A stretch of 64,000 bases of DNA, taken from Streptomyces violens (GTDB taxonomy: Bacteria > Actinomycetota > Actinomycetes > Streptomycetales > Streptomycetaceae). How positions within the stretch are numbered: the stretch's first letter is position 1; each line of letters begins with the position of its first letter. Positions 42,701 to 50,896 of the stretch are shown here, piece after piece. The stretch covers positions 62,001 to 126,000 of the forward strand of contig NZ_JOBH01000017.1 in the NCBI RefSeq assembly GCF_000717745.1, read 5' to 3'. Under the pieces are notes generated by a model, which saw nothing but the letters and a program-made list of their open reading frames with translations, had not been told where the DNA came from and ran no database searches. Position numbers and translations under genes: made by a program.

Positions 42701-42815
42701 TGCGGTGATCGGCAGTGCTGCGGTCGGATCCGGCCGACGCCTCAGAGGCGCCCGCCTCCTCCGGAGGCGCCGCGCCCTGAGCCTGTTCGGCCTTCTCTTC
42801 TTGATCTCGTATCAC
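39798..42815 (-). CDS. Flippase-like (LPG-synthase TM, PF03706-type) protein with embedded pseudokinase
   Basis: 1005 residues. An acidic, disordered N-terminus (about 1-160) leads to about seven transmembrane helices (165-370). A cytoplasmic kinase-like domain (about 430-600) follows, then a charged coiled linker (about 610-690) and a C-terminal membrane domain of the lysylphosphatidylglycerol-synthase TM/YbhN type (about 700-1005, with NFVKLVAPAAVGGVALN and PTPGGVGAVE). The kinase-like part reads HRRLVGEALL (His528, Arg530 where the catalytic Asp belongs) and DLR (548-550) in place of DFG, so it should be catalytically dead. Related TM domains occur in lipid flippases. Lipid-linked substrate is inferred. 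Confidence 0.85.
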   Translation of the reverse strand: MIRDQEEKAEQAQGAAPPEEAGASEASAGSDRSTADHRTTDDHRSTDTDGTTTRKPEQPDQPEKEPGQPLQRGRASTTDMARTTEQAGRTDAPEGAGATAGRAPEDERPPPGASRDDAPGQDADRPGADRPRLMKAPRTDRADRPAEGVGSEFHVDHVSGDEPLLPARVHRPFDLMRFLLGVVGIGLVLALATFAHGTTQGLENDIGKGAGQAPQFLITFAGLTASIAVLIVPVAFAIERLIKRDGLRIADGVLAAVLAHGVSLATDLWVAEAAPQSIRDALTQPLANGAITAPVHSYLAPVIAYMTAVGMSRRPRWRVAMWCVLLLDAFAVLVGRYTTPFAIVTTVLIGYTVAFGTLYAVGSPNVRPTGQNLLAGLRRVGFHPVSALRAEDTAYPEHSDRGRRYIVTLEDGPPIDVTVVDREQQAQGFFYRVWRRLSLRGINQRRSLQSLRQALEQEALLAYAAIAAGANAPKLIATSELGPDAVMLVYEHVAGRTLDALADDEITDELMHNAWQQVDALQSRRIAHRRLVGEALLVDRSGTVVLTDLRGGEIASGDVVLRMDVAQLLTTLGLRVGAERSVQAAVEVLGPDAVADSLPLLQPIALSRTTRATLRHLARERAKREREAVLAASRAAKTAKAAEGRTDRKTLRAEKNAEKRALEEAMEEAREEDLLTQIRRQVLLIRPTAPVEPAKLERISPRTLVSWIAGAFAAYFLLSQLTHVKFDQVIGEANWGWVAAAMFFSALTYIAAALSLLGFVPEKVAFVRTVIAQIAGNFVKLVAPAAVGGVALNARFLQRAGIRPGLAVASVGASQLFGLGSHILLLLTFGYLTGTERTPSLSPSRTVIAGLLTAAVLALVVTAIPALRKFVVTRVRSLFAGVVPRMLDVLQRPKKLVAGIGGMLLLTAANVMCLDASIRAFGGGDQISYASIAVVFLAGNALGSAAPTPGGVGAVELALTGLLTAAGLGSDTALSAVLLFRLMTFWLPVLPGWLSFTFLTRKGAL

Positions 42816-42988
42816 CAGTCACCGCCCGGAAGATGGTGGCACGGCCCCGGTGCGGAGGGGGGCATCAGGGTGCATTTCGGGGGCGCGGGATGCGCAGCGT
42901 ACGCCGCGGCAGCCCTGCGCGCACGCGTCGCCACCGCCGTGGCGGGGAACGCGGGGCGCTGTCGGTGGCATGCGGCAGGATGGGACGA

Positions 42989-43387
42989 ATGAGTGGTACT
43001 GAAGAGCGCGGGAGTGACGCCCCTGACGGCGAGCTCCCGGAGTACGCGGACCTCGTCCTCGGGGTGGCCGAGCGGATTCCGCCGGGCCGCGTGATGACGT
43101 ACGGAGACGTCGCCGAGTACTTGGGCGAGGGCGGCCCGCGGCAGGTGGGCCGGGTGATGTCGCTGTACGGCGGCGCCGTGCCGTGGTGGCGCGTGGTGCG
43201 CGCGGACGGCGTGTTCCTGCCCGGCAAGGAGCGGCACGCGCTGCAGCAGTACCGCGCCGAGGGCACGCCGCTGCGCGAGGCACGACGTACGGAGGGCGCC
43301 CGCGGGGACCGGGCGATGCCGCGCGTGGACATGCGGCGGGCGCGCTGGGACGGCCGGGAGGGGCCGGAACGGGCCACGGACGACTGA
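42989..43387 (+). CDS. Alkyltransferase-like protein (ATL, MGMT family)
   Basis: 132 residues with the C-terminal MGMT DNA-binding fold: IPPGRVMTYGDVAEYLG and the Arg-finger region PRQVGRVMS. The alkyl-accepting PCHRV motif reads PWWRVV (65-70), so the acceptor Cys is replaced by Trp66. This is the hallmark of ATL proteins, which bind O6-alkylguanine and flag it for nucleotide excision repair rather than repairing it directly. ATG 42989 lacks a good ribosome binding site; CAGGAT ends 7 bases before. Mycobacterial Rv3204 is next to adnA, as here. Confidence 0.9.
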   Translation: MSGTEERGSDAPDGELPEYADLVLGVAERIPPGRVMTYGDVAEYLGEGGPRQVGRVMSLYGGAVPWWRVVRADGVFLPGKERHALQQYRAEGTPLREARRTEGARGDRAMPRVDMRRARWDGREGPERATDD

Positions 43388-43662
43388 GGGGACAGACGGC
43401 TTCCGGTACGTCGTTCTGAGACGCGCTGCGGCTCGTGCGCAGCCTGGCGTAGCGTCGGGCGCAGCCCTCACGGCGGACATCAACACCCGAACCATCCCGC
43501 ACTCCCACACCACACGCATCGACAGCCTTACCTCGTCACACCAGCATCACCGCAGACGGAACGTCCGGCATCATCCACCGGCTCCCCGTCTCCACCGCAT
43601 CCGCACACCAGGCCCCCAGTACCACCGCAACCGCACCTCAGACCCCGGCACAGGCGATCCAC

Positions 43663-46600
43663 GTGAGTTCCTCCCCCTCGGCGATTCCGCAGGCCCGGCC
43701 GCATCCGCAGCCGGCGCGGCGGGATGCCCCCGGCGCGTACCGCCTGGTGCGCACCCGGCCGGACGCGGTGCGCCTTCCTGCCTTGGACGCACGTCAGCGC
43801 GGTGTGGTTGACCACGAGGACGGCCCGCTGCTCGTGCTCGCCGGTCCCGGTACGGGCAAGACCACGACGCTCGTCGAGGCGGTCACCCGGCGGGTGCGGC
43901 AGGGCACCGACCCCGAGCGGATCCTCGTCCTCACCTTCAGCCGCAAGGCCGCCGTGCAGCTGCGCGACCGGATGGCGGCACGGCTGAGCCATGAGACGGG
44001 GCCTGACGAGGGGGAGGCGGCGCGTGGTGCTGACGGGGCGCCGGTGCGCGAGCCCGTGCGACGGGCGGGCAGCCCACAGGCCACCACCTTCCACTCCTTC
44101 TGTTACGCGCTGGTCCGCGCCCACCAGGACGCCGACCTCTTCGCCGACCCGCTGCGCCTGTTGTCCGGTCCCGAGCAGGACCTCGTGGTCCGCGAGCTGC
44201 TGGCCGGCCAGGCCGAGCTGGCCCGTGAGCACCGCGCGCCGGTCGGCTGGCCGGACGAGCTGCGGGCGTGCCTGACCACCCGCGGCTTCGCCGATGAGGT
44301 GCGGGCCGTGCTCGCGCGCAGCAGGGAGCTGGGGCTCGGCCCGGACGCGCTGGGCGACTTCGCGCGCCGCACGGGACGGCCCGACTGGGGCGCCGCCGCC
44401 GGCTTCCTCGCCGAGTACCTCGACGTCCTGGACGCCCAGGGGGTGCTGGACTACGCCGAGCTGGTGCACCGTGCGGTGCTGCTCGCCGAGCGCCCCGAGG
44501 TGGCGGCCGAGCTGGCGCGCCGCTACGACGCGGTGTTCGTCGACGAGTACCAGGACACCGACGCCGCACAGGTCCGGCTGCTACACGCGCTGGCGGGGAA
44601 CCGCGGGCCCGCGGTCACCGGGGCGGGCGGCGGCCGCACCCTGGTCGCCTTCGGCGACCCGGACCAGTCGATCTACGCCTTCCGTGGCGCCGACGTCAAC
44701 GGCATCCTCGACTTCCCGGAGACCTTCCGGCGCGCGGACGGCGCGCCGGCGCCCGTACAGGTGCTGCGCACCGCCCGGCGCTCCGGGGCCGCGCTGGTCG
44801 CGGCCACCCGGGTGCTCACCCGCCGGATGCCGCTCAACCGGCTGCCCGCCCGTCAGGTCCGGGAGCACCGCGAGCCGACCCCCGTACGGGACGGCGGGCG
44901 GGTCGAGGCGTACACGTACCCCACGGCAGGCGCCGAGCTGGACAACATCGCCGACATCCTGCGCCGGGCGCACCTGGAGGACGGCGTCCCGTGGCAGGAC
45001 ATGGCCGTCCTCGTACGTGCCGGCGGCCGTTCGATCCCGTCCGTACGCCGTGCGCTCACCTCCGCCGGCGTCCCCCTCGACATCGACGGCGACGACCTCC
45101 CGCTGCGCCACGAGCCCGCGGTCGCGCCGCTGCTGCTGGCCCTGCGGGTGGCGGCGACGGACGCACCGGGGGTGGACGGGGAAGCGGTACCGGACGGGGA
45201 CGAGGCACTGGACGGGGAGCTGCGCGAGGAGCTGGACGGGAAGCCGGCCGGCGGGCCGGAGGGGCCCGAGGAGCCGCTGGAGGCGCCGGAGAGCGGCGAG
45301 GAGCCGTCGGCGGAGCCGGCGGACGGCGAGGAGGCCGCCGGGGAGCTTGACGGGGCCGTGGAGGCGCTGGAGGGAGAGCCGGACGGAGCCGTCGCGGCGG
45401 CCGCGGAGGCCACGCGCATCGCGCCCGAGGTGGCCATGGAGCTGCTCACGTCCCCGCTCGGTGGGATGGACGCCGCCGACCTGCGGCGGCTCGGGCGCGC
45501 GCTCCGGGAGGAGGAGCGGGCCGCCGGGCGGAGCGTGCCGCGCCCCTCGGACGTGCTCATCGCCGAGGCGCTGGACGAGCCGGAGCGCCTCGTGGCGCAC
45601 GACCCGGCGTACGCGCGAGGCGCCCAGCGGCTCGGCCTGCTGCTGCGCAAGGCGCGCGAGCTGCTCGCCGGGGGCGGCACCGCCGAGCAGGCGCTGTGGG
45701 AGCTGTGGGACGGCACACCGTGGCCGGGACGGCTGGAGCGGACTGCCCGGCGCGGCGGCGCGGCGGGCCGCAACGCCGACCGCGACCTGGACGCCGTCGT
45801 CGCGCTCTTCGAGACCGCGGCCCGCGCCGAGGAACGCACCGGCGGCCGCGGCGCCCTGAACTTCCTGGAGGAGCTGGACAACCAGGACATCGCGGCGGAC
45901 ACGCTGACCCGCCGCACGGTACGGCCCGACGCGGTCCGCCTGATGACGGCGCACCGTGCGAAGGGCCTGGAGTGGCGCCTCGTGGTGGTCGCCGGCGTAC
46001 AGGAAGGGCTCTGGCCCGACCTGCGCCGCCGCGGCTCCCTCCTGGAGGCCGACCGGATCGGCCGGGACGGCCTCGCCGAACCGCTCACCCCGGGCGCGCT
46101 GCTCGCCGAGGAACGCCGGCTGTTCTACGTGGCGGCGACCCGCGCCCGCGAGCGCCTGGTCGTCACCGCCGTGAAGGCCGCGGCCGACGACGGTGACCAG
46201 CCCTCCCGCTTCCTCACCGAGCTCGGCGTCGACCCGGTGGACGTCACCGGACGCCCGCGCCGCCCGCTCTCGGTGGCGGCACTCGTCGCCGAGCTGCGCG
46301 CCACCGTCGTCGACCCCGCGGCCTCCGAAGCGCTGCGCACGGCCGCCACCGAGCGGCTCGCCAGGCTGGCCGCGCTCCGGGACGACGAGGGCCGCCCCCT
46401 GGTGCCCGCCGCGCACCCGTATCGCTGGTGGGGCCTGTACGAGCCGACGCACAGCTCCGTACCGCTGCGCGACCGCGACACCCCTGTGGCGCTCTCGGGC
46501 AGCGCGCTCGACCAGCTCGCGAACGCCTGCGCGCTCCAGTGGTTCCTGGGCCGGGAGGTCAGGGCGGACGCGCCCGCGACCGCCGCGCAGGGCTTCGGCA

Positions 46601-47301
46601 ACGTGGTCCACGTCCTGGCCGACGAGGTCGCCTCCGGGCGCACGCCCGCCGACCTCGCCGTCCTGATGGAGCGGCTGGACTCCGTATGGGACGCGCTCGC
46701 CTTCGATGCGCCGTGGAAGTCGCGCCAGGAGAAGGACAGCGCGCGCGCCGCCCTGGAGCGCTTCCTGCGCTGGCACGTGATGGAGCGCGAGACGCTCGGC
46801 CGCACCACGGTCGCCACCGAGCACGGCTTCGACGTCACGCTGCAGGCCGGGGAGGCGGGGGAGTACGCGGTCCGCATCCGCGGCAGCATGGACCGTGTCG
46901 AGGCCGACGCGGACGGCCGTGCGTACGTCGTGGACTTCAAGACGGGCAAGAGCAAGCCGACAGGGCCCGAGGTGGCCCGGCACCCGCAGCTCGCCGTGTA
47001 CCAGCTCGCGGTGCGCGAGGGCGCGGTCGACGAGGCCTTCGAGGGACGCACCCCGGAAGCCGGCGGCGCCGAGCTCGTACACCTGCGCCAGGGCGCGCCC
47101 AAGAAGGACGGCGGCGACGCGCTCCCCGTGGTGCAGGCCCAGCAGCCGCTGGACGGCGACTGGGTGGGCGACCTGCTGGCCACCGCCGCCGGGCGGGTCC
47201 TGGAGGAGCGCTTCGTCCCCTCGACCGGCAAGCACTGCGCCCACTGCGCGTTCAAGAGCTCCTGCTCGGCCCGGCCCGAGGGACAGCACGTCGTCGAGTG
47301 A
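43663..47301 (+). CDS. adnA: AdnA subunit of the AdnAB helicase-nuclease
   Basis: 1212 residues. A UvrD-like helicase (Walker A GPGTGKTT at about 62-69; VFVDEYQDTD; GDPDQSIYAFRGAD) is fused to a C-terminal RecB-like nuclease (VVDFKTGK at about 1089). Four cysteines (about 956, and CxxCx5C at about 1192-1201, CAHCAFKSSC) fit an AddB-like Fe-S staple. AdnA pairs with AdnB to resect double-strand breaks. It is longer than mycobacterial AdnA, partly because of an acidic Glu/Asp/Gly/Ala-rich insertion at residues 503-585. GTG 43663 has no strong ribosome binding site. The order ATL-adnA-adnB is conserved. Confidence 0.93.
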   Translation: MSSSPSAIPQARPHPQPARRDAPGAYRLVRTRPDAVRLPALDARQRGVVDHEDGPLLVLAGPGTGKTTTLVEAVTRRVRQGTDPERILVLTFSRKAAVQLRDRMAARLSHETGPDEGEAARGADGAPVREPVRRAGSPQATTFHSFCYALVRAHQDADLFADPLRLLSGPEQDLVVRELLAGQAELAREHRAPVGWPDELRACLTTRGFADEVRAVLARSRELGLGPDALGDFARRTGRPDWGAAAGFLAEYLDVLDAQGVLDYAELVHRAVLLAERPEVAAELARRYDAVFVDEYQDTDAAQVRLLHALAGNRGPAVTGAGGGRTLVAFGDPDQSIYAFRGADVNGILDFPETFRRADGAPAPVQVLRTARRSGAALVAATRVLTRRMPLNRLPARQVREHREPTPVRDGGRVEAYTYPTAGAELDNIADILRRAHLEDGVPWQDMAVLVRAGGRSIPSVRRALTSAGVPLDIDGDDLPLRHEPAVAPLLLALRVAATDAPGVDGEAVPDGDEALDGELREELDGKPAGGPEGPEEPLEAPESGEEPSAEPADGEEAAGELDGAVEALEGEPDGAVAAAAEATRIAPEVAMELLTSPLGGMDAADLRRLGRALREEERAAGRSVPRPSDVLIAEALDEPERLVAHDPAYARGAQRLGLLLRKARELLAGGGTAEQALWELWDGTPWPGRLERTARRGGAAGRNADRDLDAVVALFETAARAEERTGGRGALNFLEELDNQDIAADTLTRRTVRPDAVRLMTAHRAKGLEWRLVVVAGVQEGLWPDLRRRGSLLEADRIGRDGLAEPLTPGALLAEERRLFYVAATRARERLVVTAVKAAADDGDQPSRFLTELGVDPVDVTGRPRRPLSVAALVAELRATVVDPAASEALRTAATERLARLAALRDDEGRPLVPAAHPYRWWGLYEPTHSSVPLRDRDTPVALSGSALDQLANACALQWFLGREVRADAPATAAQGFGNVVHVLADEVASGRTPADLAVLMERLDSVWDALAFDAPWKSRQEKDSARAALERFLRWHVMERETLGRTTVATEHGFDVTLQAGEAGEYAVRIRGSMDRVEADADGRAYVVDFKTGKSKPTGPEVARHPQLAVYQLAVREGAVDEAFEGRTPEAGGAELVHLRQGAPKKDGGDALPVVQAQQPLDGDWVGDLLATAAGRVLEERFVPSTGKHCAHCAFKSSCSARPEGQHVVE

Positions 47302-47364
47302 CGGTCCACCCCACTGACCGGCTCTTTTGCTCCGTTGTCAGTGCCGCCCGTTACCGTCTCGGAC

Positions 47365-50300
47365 GTGTCCGCACGCATCACCGACCCCGAGCAGCTCAAA
47401 GAGCTGCTGGGCATCCCGTTCACCCCGGAGCAGACGGCCTGCATCACGGCGCCGCCCGCCCCGCAGGTCATCGTGGCCGGCGCCGGTTCCGGCAAGACGA
47501 CGGTCATGGCTGCCCGGGTGGTGTGGCTGGTGGGCACGGGGCAGGTCGCCCCCGAGCAGGTCCTCGGCCTGACGTTCACGAACAAGGCGGCGGGCGAGCT
47601 GGCCGAGCGCGTCCGCACGGCTCTGCTCGCGGCCGGCGTGACCGACCCCGATCCGCTGCCGGCCGGCCGTGGCGGCGCCGACGACGCCCCCGGAGAGCCG
47701 CGCATCTCCACGTACCACGCCTTCGCCGGGCAGCTCCTGAAGGACCACGGCCTGCGCATCGGTGTCGAGCCCAGCGCCCGGCTGCTCGCCGACGCCACCC
47801 GCTTCCAGCTCGCCGCCCGAGTGCTGCGCGCGGCGCCGGGTCCGTATCCCGCGCTCACCACGTCGCTGCCCACCCTCGTCGAGGACCTCCTCGCCCTCGA
47901 CGGCGAGCTCGCCGAGCACCTCGTCACCCCTGAGGAGCTGCGCGCGCACGACACCCGGCTGCTGGCCGAGCTGGGCGCCGCCAAGCTCAGCAACGCCGAG
48001 CTGCGCCAGGTCCCCGAGGCGGTGCGCGGCCGCCTGGAGCTGCTCGAACTGGTCGGCGCGTACCGCAGCGAGAAGCGCCGCCGCGACCTCCTGGACTTCG
48101 GCGACCAGATCGCCCTCTCCGCCACGCTGGCCACCACGCGCCCCGAGGTGGGCCGCCTGCTGCGCGAGGAGTTCGCCGTCGTCCTCCTGGACGAGTACCA
48201 GGACACCTCGGTCGCCCAGCGCCTGCTGCTCTCCGGGCTCTTCGGCGGGGGCACCGGCCACGCCGTCACCGCCGTCGGCGACCCCTGCCAGGCCATCTAC
48301 GGCTGGCGCGGCGCCTCCGTGGCCAACCTCGACGACTTCCCCCGGCACTTCCCGTTCGCCGACGGCAGCCCCGCGAGCCGCTTCGCGCTCAGCGAGAACC
48401 GCCGCAGCGGCGGCCGCCTCCTGGACCTCGCCAACGGCCTCGCAGCGCCGTTGCGCGAGCGCCACGAAGGCGTCGAGGCGCTGCGCCCGGCACCCGGCGC
48501 GGAGCGCGACGGCATCGTGCGCTGCGCCCTGCTGCCCACCCACGCCGACGAGATGCGCTGGCTCGCCGACTCCCTCGCGCACCTCGTCCGTACGGGCACA
48601 CCGCCCGGCGAGATCGCCGTCCTGTGCCGCACGGCCGGCGATTTCGCCCGCATCCAGGGCGAGCTGGTCGCCCGCGACATCCCGGTGGAGGTCGTCGGCC
48701 TCTCCGGGCTGCTGCACCTCCCCGAGGTCGCCGATCTGGTCGCGGTCTGCGAGGTGTTGCAGGACCCCACGGCCAACGCCGCCCTGGTCCGCCTCCTCGT
48801 CGGGCCGCGCTGGCGCATCGGCCCCCGGGATCTCGCCCTGCTCGGCCGCCTCGCCCGTACGCTCGTGCACCGCGACGGGCCCTCCGACGACCCCGAGCGG
48901 CGCCTCGCCGAGGCCGTCGAGGGCACCGACCCTGCCGAGGTGATCTCCCTCGCCGACGCGCTGGACACGTTCCTCGGGACGGACGGCGCCGCTCCCGAGG
49001 GCGACGGGCCGGGAGCCGGGCTGCCCTTCTCGGCCGACGCCAGGGTCCGCTTCGCCCACCTCGCCGCCGAACTGCGGGACCTGCGCCGCTCCCTCGGCGA
49101 CCCCCTGATGGACGTTCTGCACCGCGTCCTGGCCACCACGGGGCTCGACGTCGAGCTGTCCGCCTCCCCGCACGCCCTGGCCGCCCGCCGCCGGGAGACC
49201 CTGGGCTCCTTCCTGGACATCGCCGCCGGCTTCGCGGCCCTGGACGGCGAGGCCACGCTGCTCGCCTTCCTGGGCTTCCTCCGTACGGCCGTGCAGCACG
49301 AAAAGGGCCTCGACAGCTCTCTCCCGGGCGGCGAGAACACTGTCAAGGTCCTGACCGCGCACAAGTCCAAGGGCCTGGAGTGGGACGTGGTCGCGGTCCC
49401 CGGGCTGGTCGACAAGCAGTTCCCCAGCAGCCGGGCCCGCGAGTCCTGGACCAGCCAGGCCAAGGTGCTGCCGCACGGCCTGCGGGGCGACGCCGACACC
49501 CTCCCCGATGTGCAGCAGTGGGACAGCCGCGGCATGAAGGCGTTCAAGGAGGCGATGAAGGACCACCAGTCCACCGAGGAGCTGCGCCTCGGGTACGTCA
49601 CGTTCACCCGCCCGCGCTCCCTGCTGCTCGGCTCCGGCCACTGGTGGGGCCCCGACCAGAAGAAGCCGCGCGGCCCGTCCGCCTTCCTGGAGGCGCTGCG
49701 CGCGCACTGCGAGGCGGGCCACGGCGAGGTCGAGGAGTGGGCCGAGCCTCCCGAGGAGGACGCGGAGAACCCGGCCCTCGTGGCGGCGGCCGACGACGGC
49801 ACAGGGGAGTGGCCGCTCCCGCTGGACCCGGAGGCGATGACCCGGCGCCGAGGGGCGGCGGAAGCGGTACTGGAGCACCTGCGGCACCTCGAAGCGGCCG
49901 CGGACGCCCCCGCCGACGGTGCCTCTGAAGAGATCGGGGCCGAGATCCCCGTGCCCGCGCCCGACCCCGCACACCCGGGCTCTCCCGAGCACTCCGGTGG
50001 GGCTGCGGTCGTCCCCACCGTCCCCGCGGCCCGGGACGGCGACGCGGCCGACGCCGCGGTCACGCTCGTCCCCGAGGAGCGGCGGACGATCGCTTCCTGG
50101 GACCGGGACCTCGACGCGCTGGCGGGCGAGCTGCGCAGGTCCAGGGCGCGCGTCCAGGACGTGCCGCTGCCGGCCTCGCTCAGCGCCTCGCAGATGATGC
50201 GGCTGGCCGCCGACCCGGACGGCTTCGCGCGGGAGCTGGCCCGCCCGATGCCGCGCCCCCCGCAGCCCGCCGCGCGCCGCGGCACCCGCTTCCACGCCTG

Positions 50301-50886
50301 GGTCGAGTCCCGCTTCGAGGAGCTGACGCTGCCCATGCTCGGCCCCGAGGAGCTGCCCGGCGCGGCCGACGACGAGCCGGACGGGGACGGCATCGCCGAC
50401 GAGCGGGACCTCGCCGTACTGAAGGAGGCGTTCGCGCGCACTCCGTATGCGCAGCGCACGCCGTACCGTGTGGAGGCACCGGTCCAGCTCACCCTCGCGG
50501 GCCGGCTCATCCGCGGCCGCATCGACGCGGTGTACCGCCTGGACCCCGATCCGGAGGCACCGGACGGCCACCCCGGCCCCACCTACGAGATCGTCGACTG
50601 GAAGACCGGCCGCGGCCAGGACGCCGATCCGCTCCAGCTGGCCCTGTACCGCCTCGGATGGGCCGAGCAGCGCGGCGTCCCGCTGTCCGCCGTGCGCGCC
50701 GCCTTCGTGTACGTACGCAGCGGCGAGGTCGTCCGCCCCGCCCGGCTCCCCGGCCGCCGCGAGCTGGAGCGCATCCTGCTTGGCGAGGACCCGGAGGGCG
50801 CAGCGGAGCCGTACGGCGGCGACCGGGCGTACCCGGCCGGTCACGGGGGTGAGACCGGCGACCGTGCGTCCCAGGCGGGCCGATAG
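47365..50886 (+). CDS. adnB: AdnB subunit of the AdnAB helicase-nuclease
   Basis: 1173 residues from GTG 47365 (MSARITDPEQLKELLG, the usual start in streptomycetes; TTG 47335 is also in frame). Motor motifs are GAGSGKTT (about 38-45), LLDEYQDTS, GDPCQAIYGWRGAS and TAHKSKGLEWDVV. The C-terminal nuclease has VDWKTGRGQDADPLQLALYR (about 1076) with the Asp/Lys/Gln catalytic pattern. A low-complexity acidic/Pro linker (about 830-900) separates motor and nuclease. Starts 63 bases after adnA, with no obvious ribosome binding site, so likely co-translated. It provides the dominant motor and single-strand nuclease in mycobacteria. Confidence 0.93.
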   Translation: MSARITDPEQLKELLGIPFTPEQTACITAPPAPQVIVAGAGSGKTTVMAARVVWLVGTGQVAPEQVLGLTFTNKAAGELAERVRTALLAAGVTDPDPLPAGRGGADDAPGEPRISTYHAFAGQLLKDHGLRIGVEPSARLLADATRFQLAARVLRAAPGPYPALTTSLPTLVEDLLALDGELAEHLVTPEELRAHDTRLLAELGAAKLSNAELRQVPEAVRGRLELLELVGAYRSEKRRRDLLDFGDQIALSATLATTRPEVGRLLREEFAVVLLDEYQDTSVAQRLLLSGLFGGGTGHAVTAVGDPCQAIYGWRGASVANLDDFPRHFPFADGSPASRFALSENRRSGGRLLDLANGLAAPLRERHEGVEALRPAPGAERDGIVRCALLPTHADEMRWLADSLAHLVRTGTPPGEIAVLCRTAGDFARIQGELVARDIPVEVVGLSGLLHLPEVADLVAVCEVLQDPTANAALVRLLVGPRWRIGPRDLALLGRLARTLVHRDGPSDDPERRLAEAVEGTDPAEVISLADALDTFLGTDGAAPEGDGPGAGLPFSADARVRFAHLAAELRDLRRSLGDPLMDVLHRVLATTGLDVELSASPHALAARRRETLGSFLDIAAGFAALDGEATLLAFLGFLRTAVQHEKGLDSSLPGGENTVKVLTAHKSKGLEWDVVAVPGLVDKQFPSSRARESWTSQAKVLPHGLRGDADTLPDVQQWDSRGMKAFKEAMKDHQSTEELRLGYVTFTRPRSLLLGSGHWWGPDQKKPRGPSAFLEALRAHCEAGHGEVEEWAEPPEEDAENPALVAAADDGTGEWPLPLDPEAMTRRRGAAEAVLEHLRHLEAAADAPADGASEEIGAEIPVPAPDPAHPGSPEHSGGAAVVPTVPAARDGDAADAAVTLVPEERRTIASWDRDLDALAGELRRSRARVQDVPLPASLSASQMMRLAADPDGFARELARPMPRPPQPAARRGTRFHAWVESRFEELTLPMLGPEELPGAADDEPDGDGIADERDLAVLKEAFARTPYAQRTPYRVEAPVQLTLAGRLIRGRIDAVYRLDPDPEAPDGHPGPTYEIVDWKTGRGQDADPLQLALYRLGWAEQRGVPLSAVRAAFVYVRSGEVVRPARLPGRRELERILLGEDPEGAAEPYGGDRAYPAGHGGETGDRASQAGR

Positions 50887-50896
50887 GCTCAGGGGT

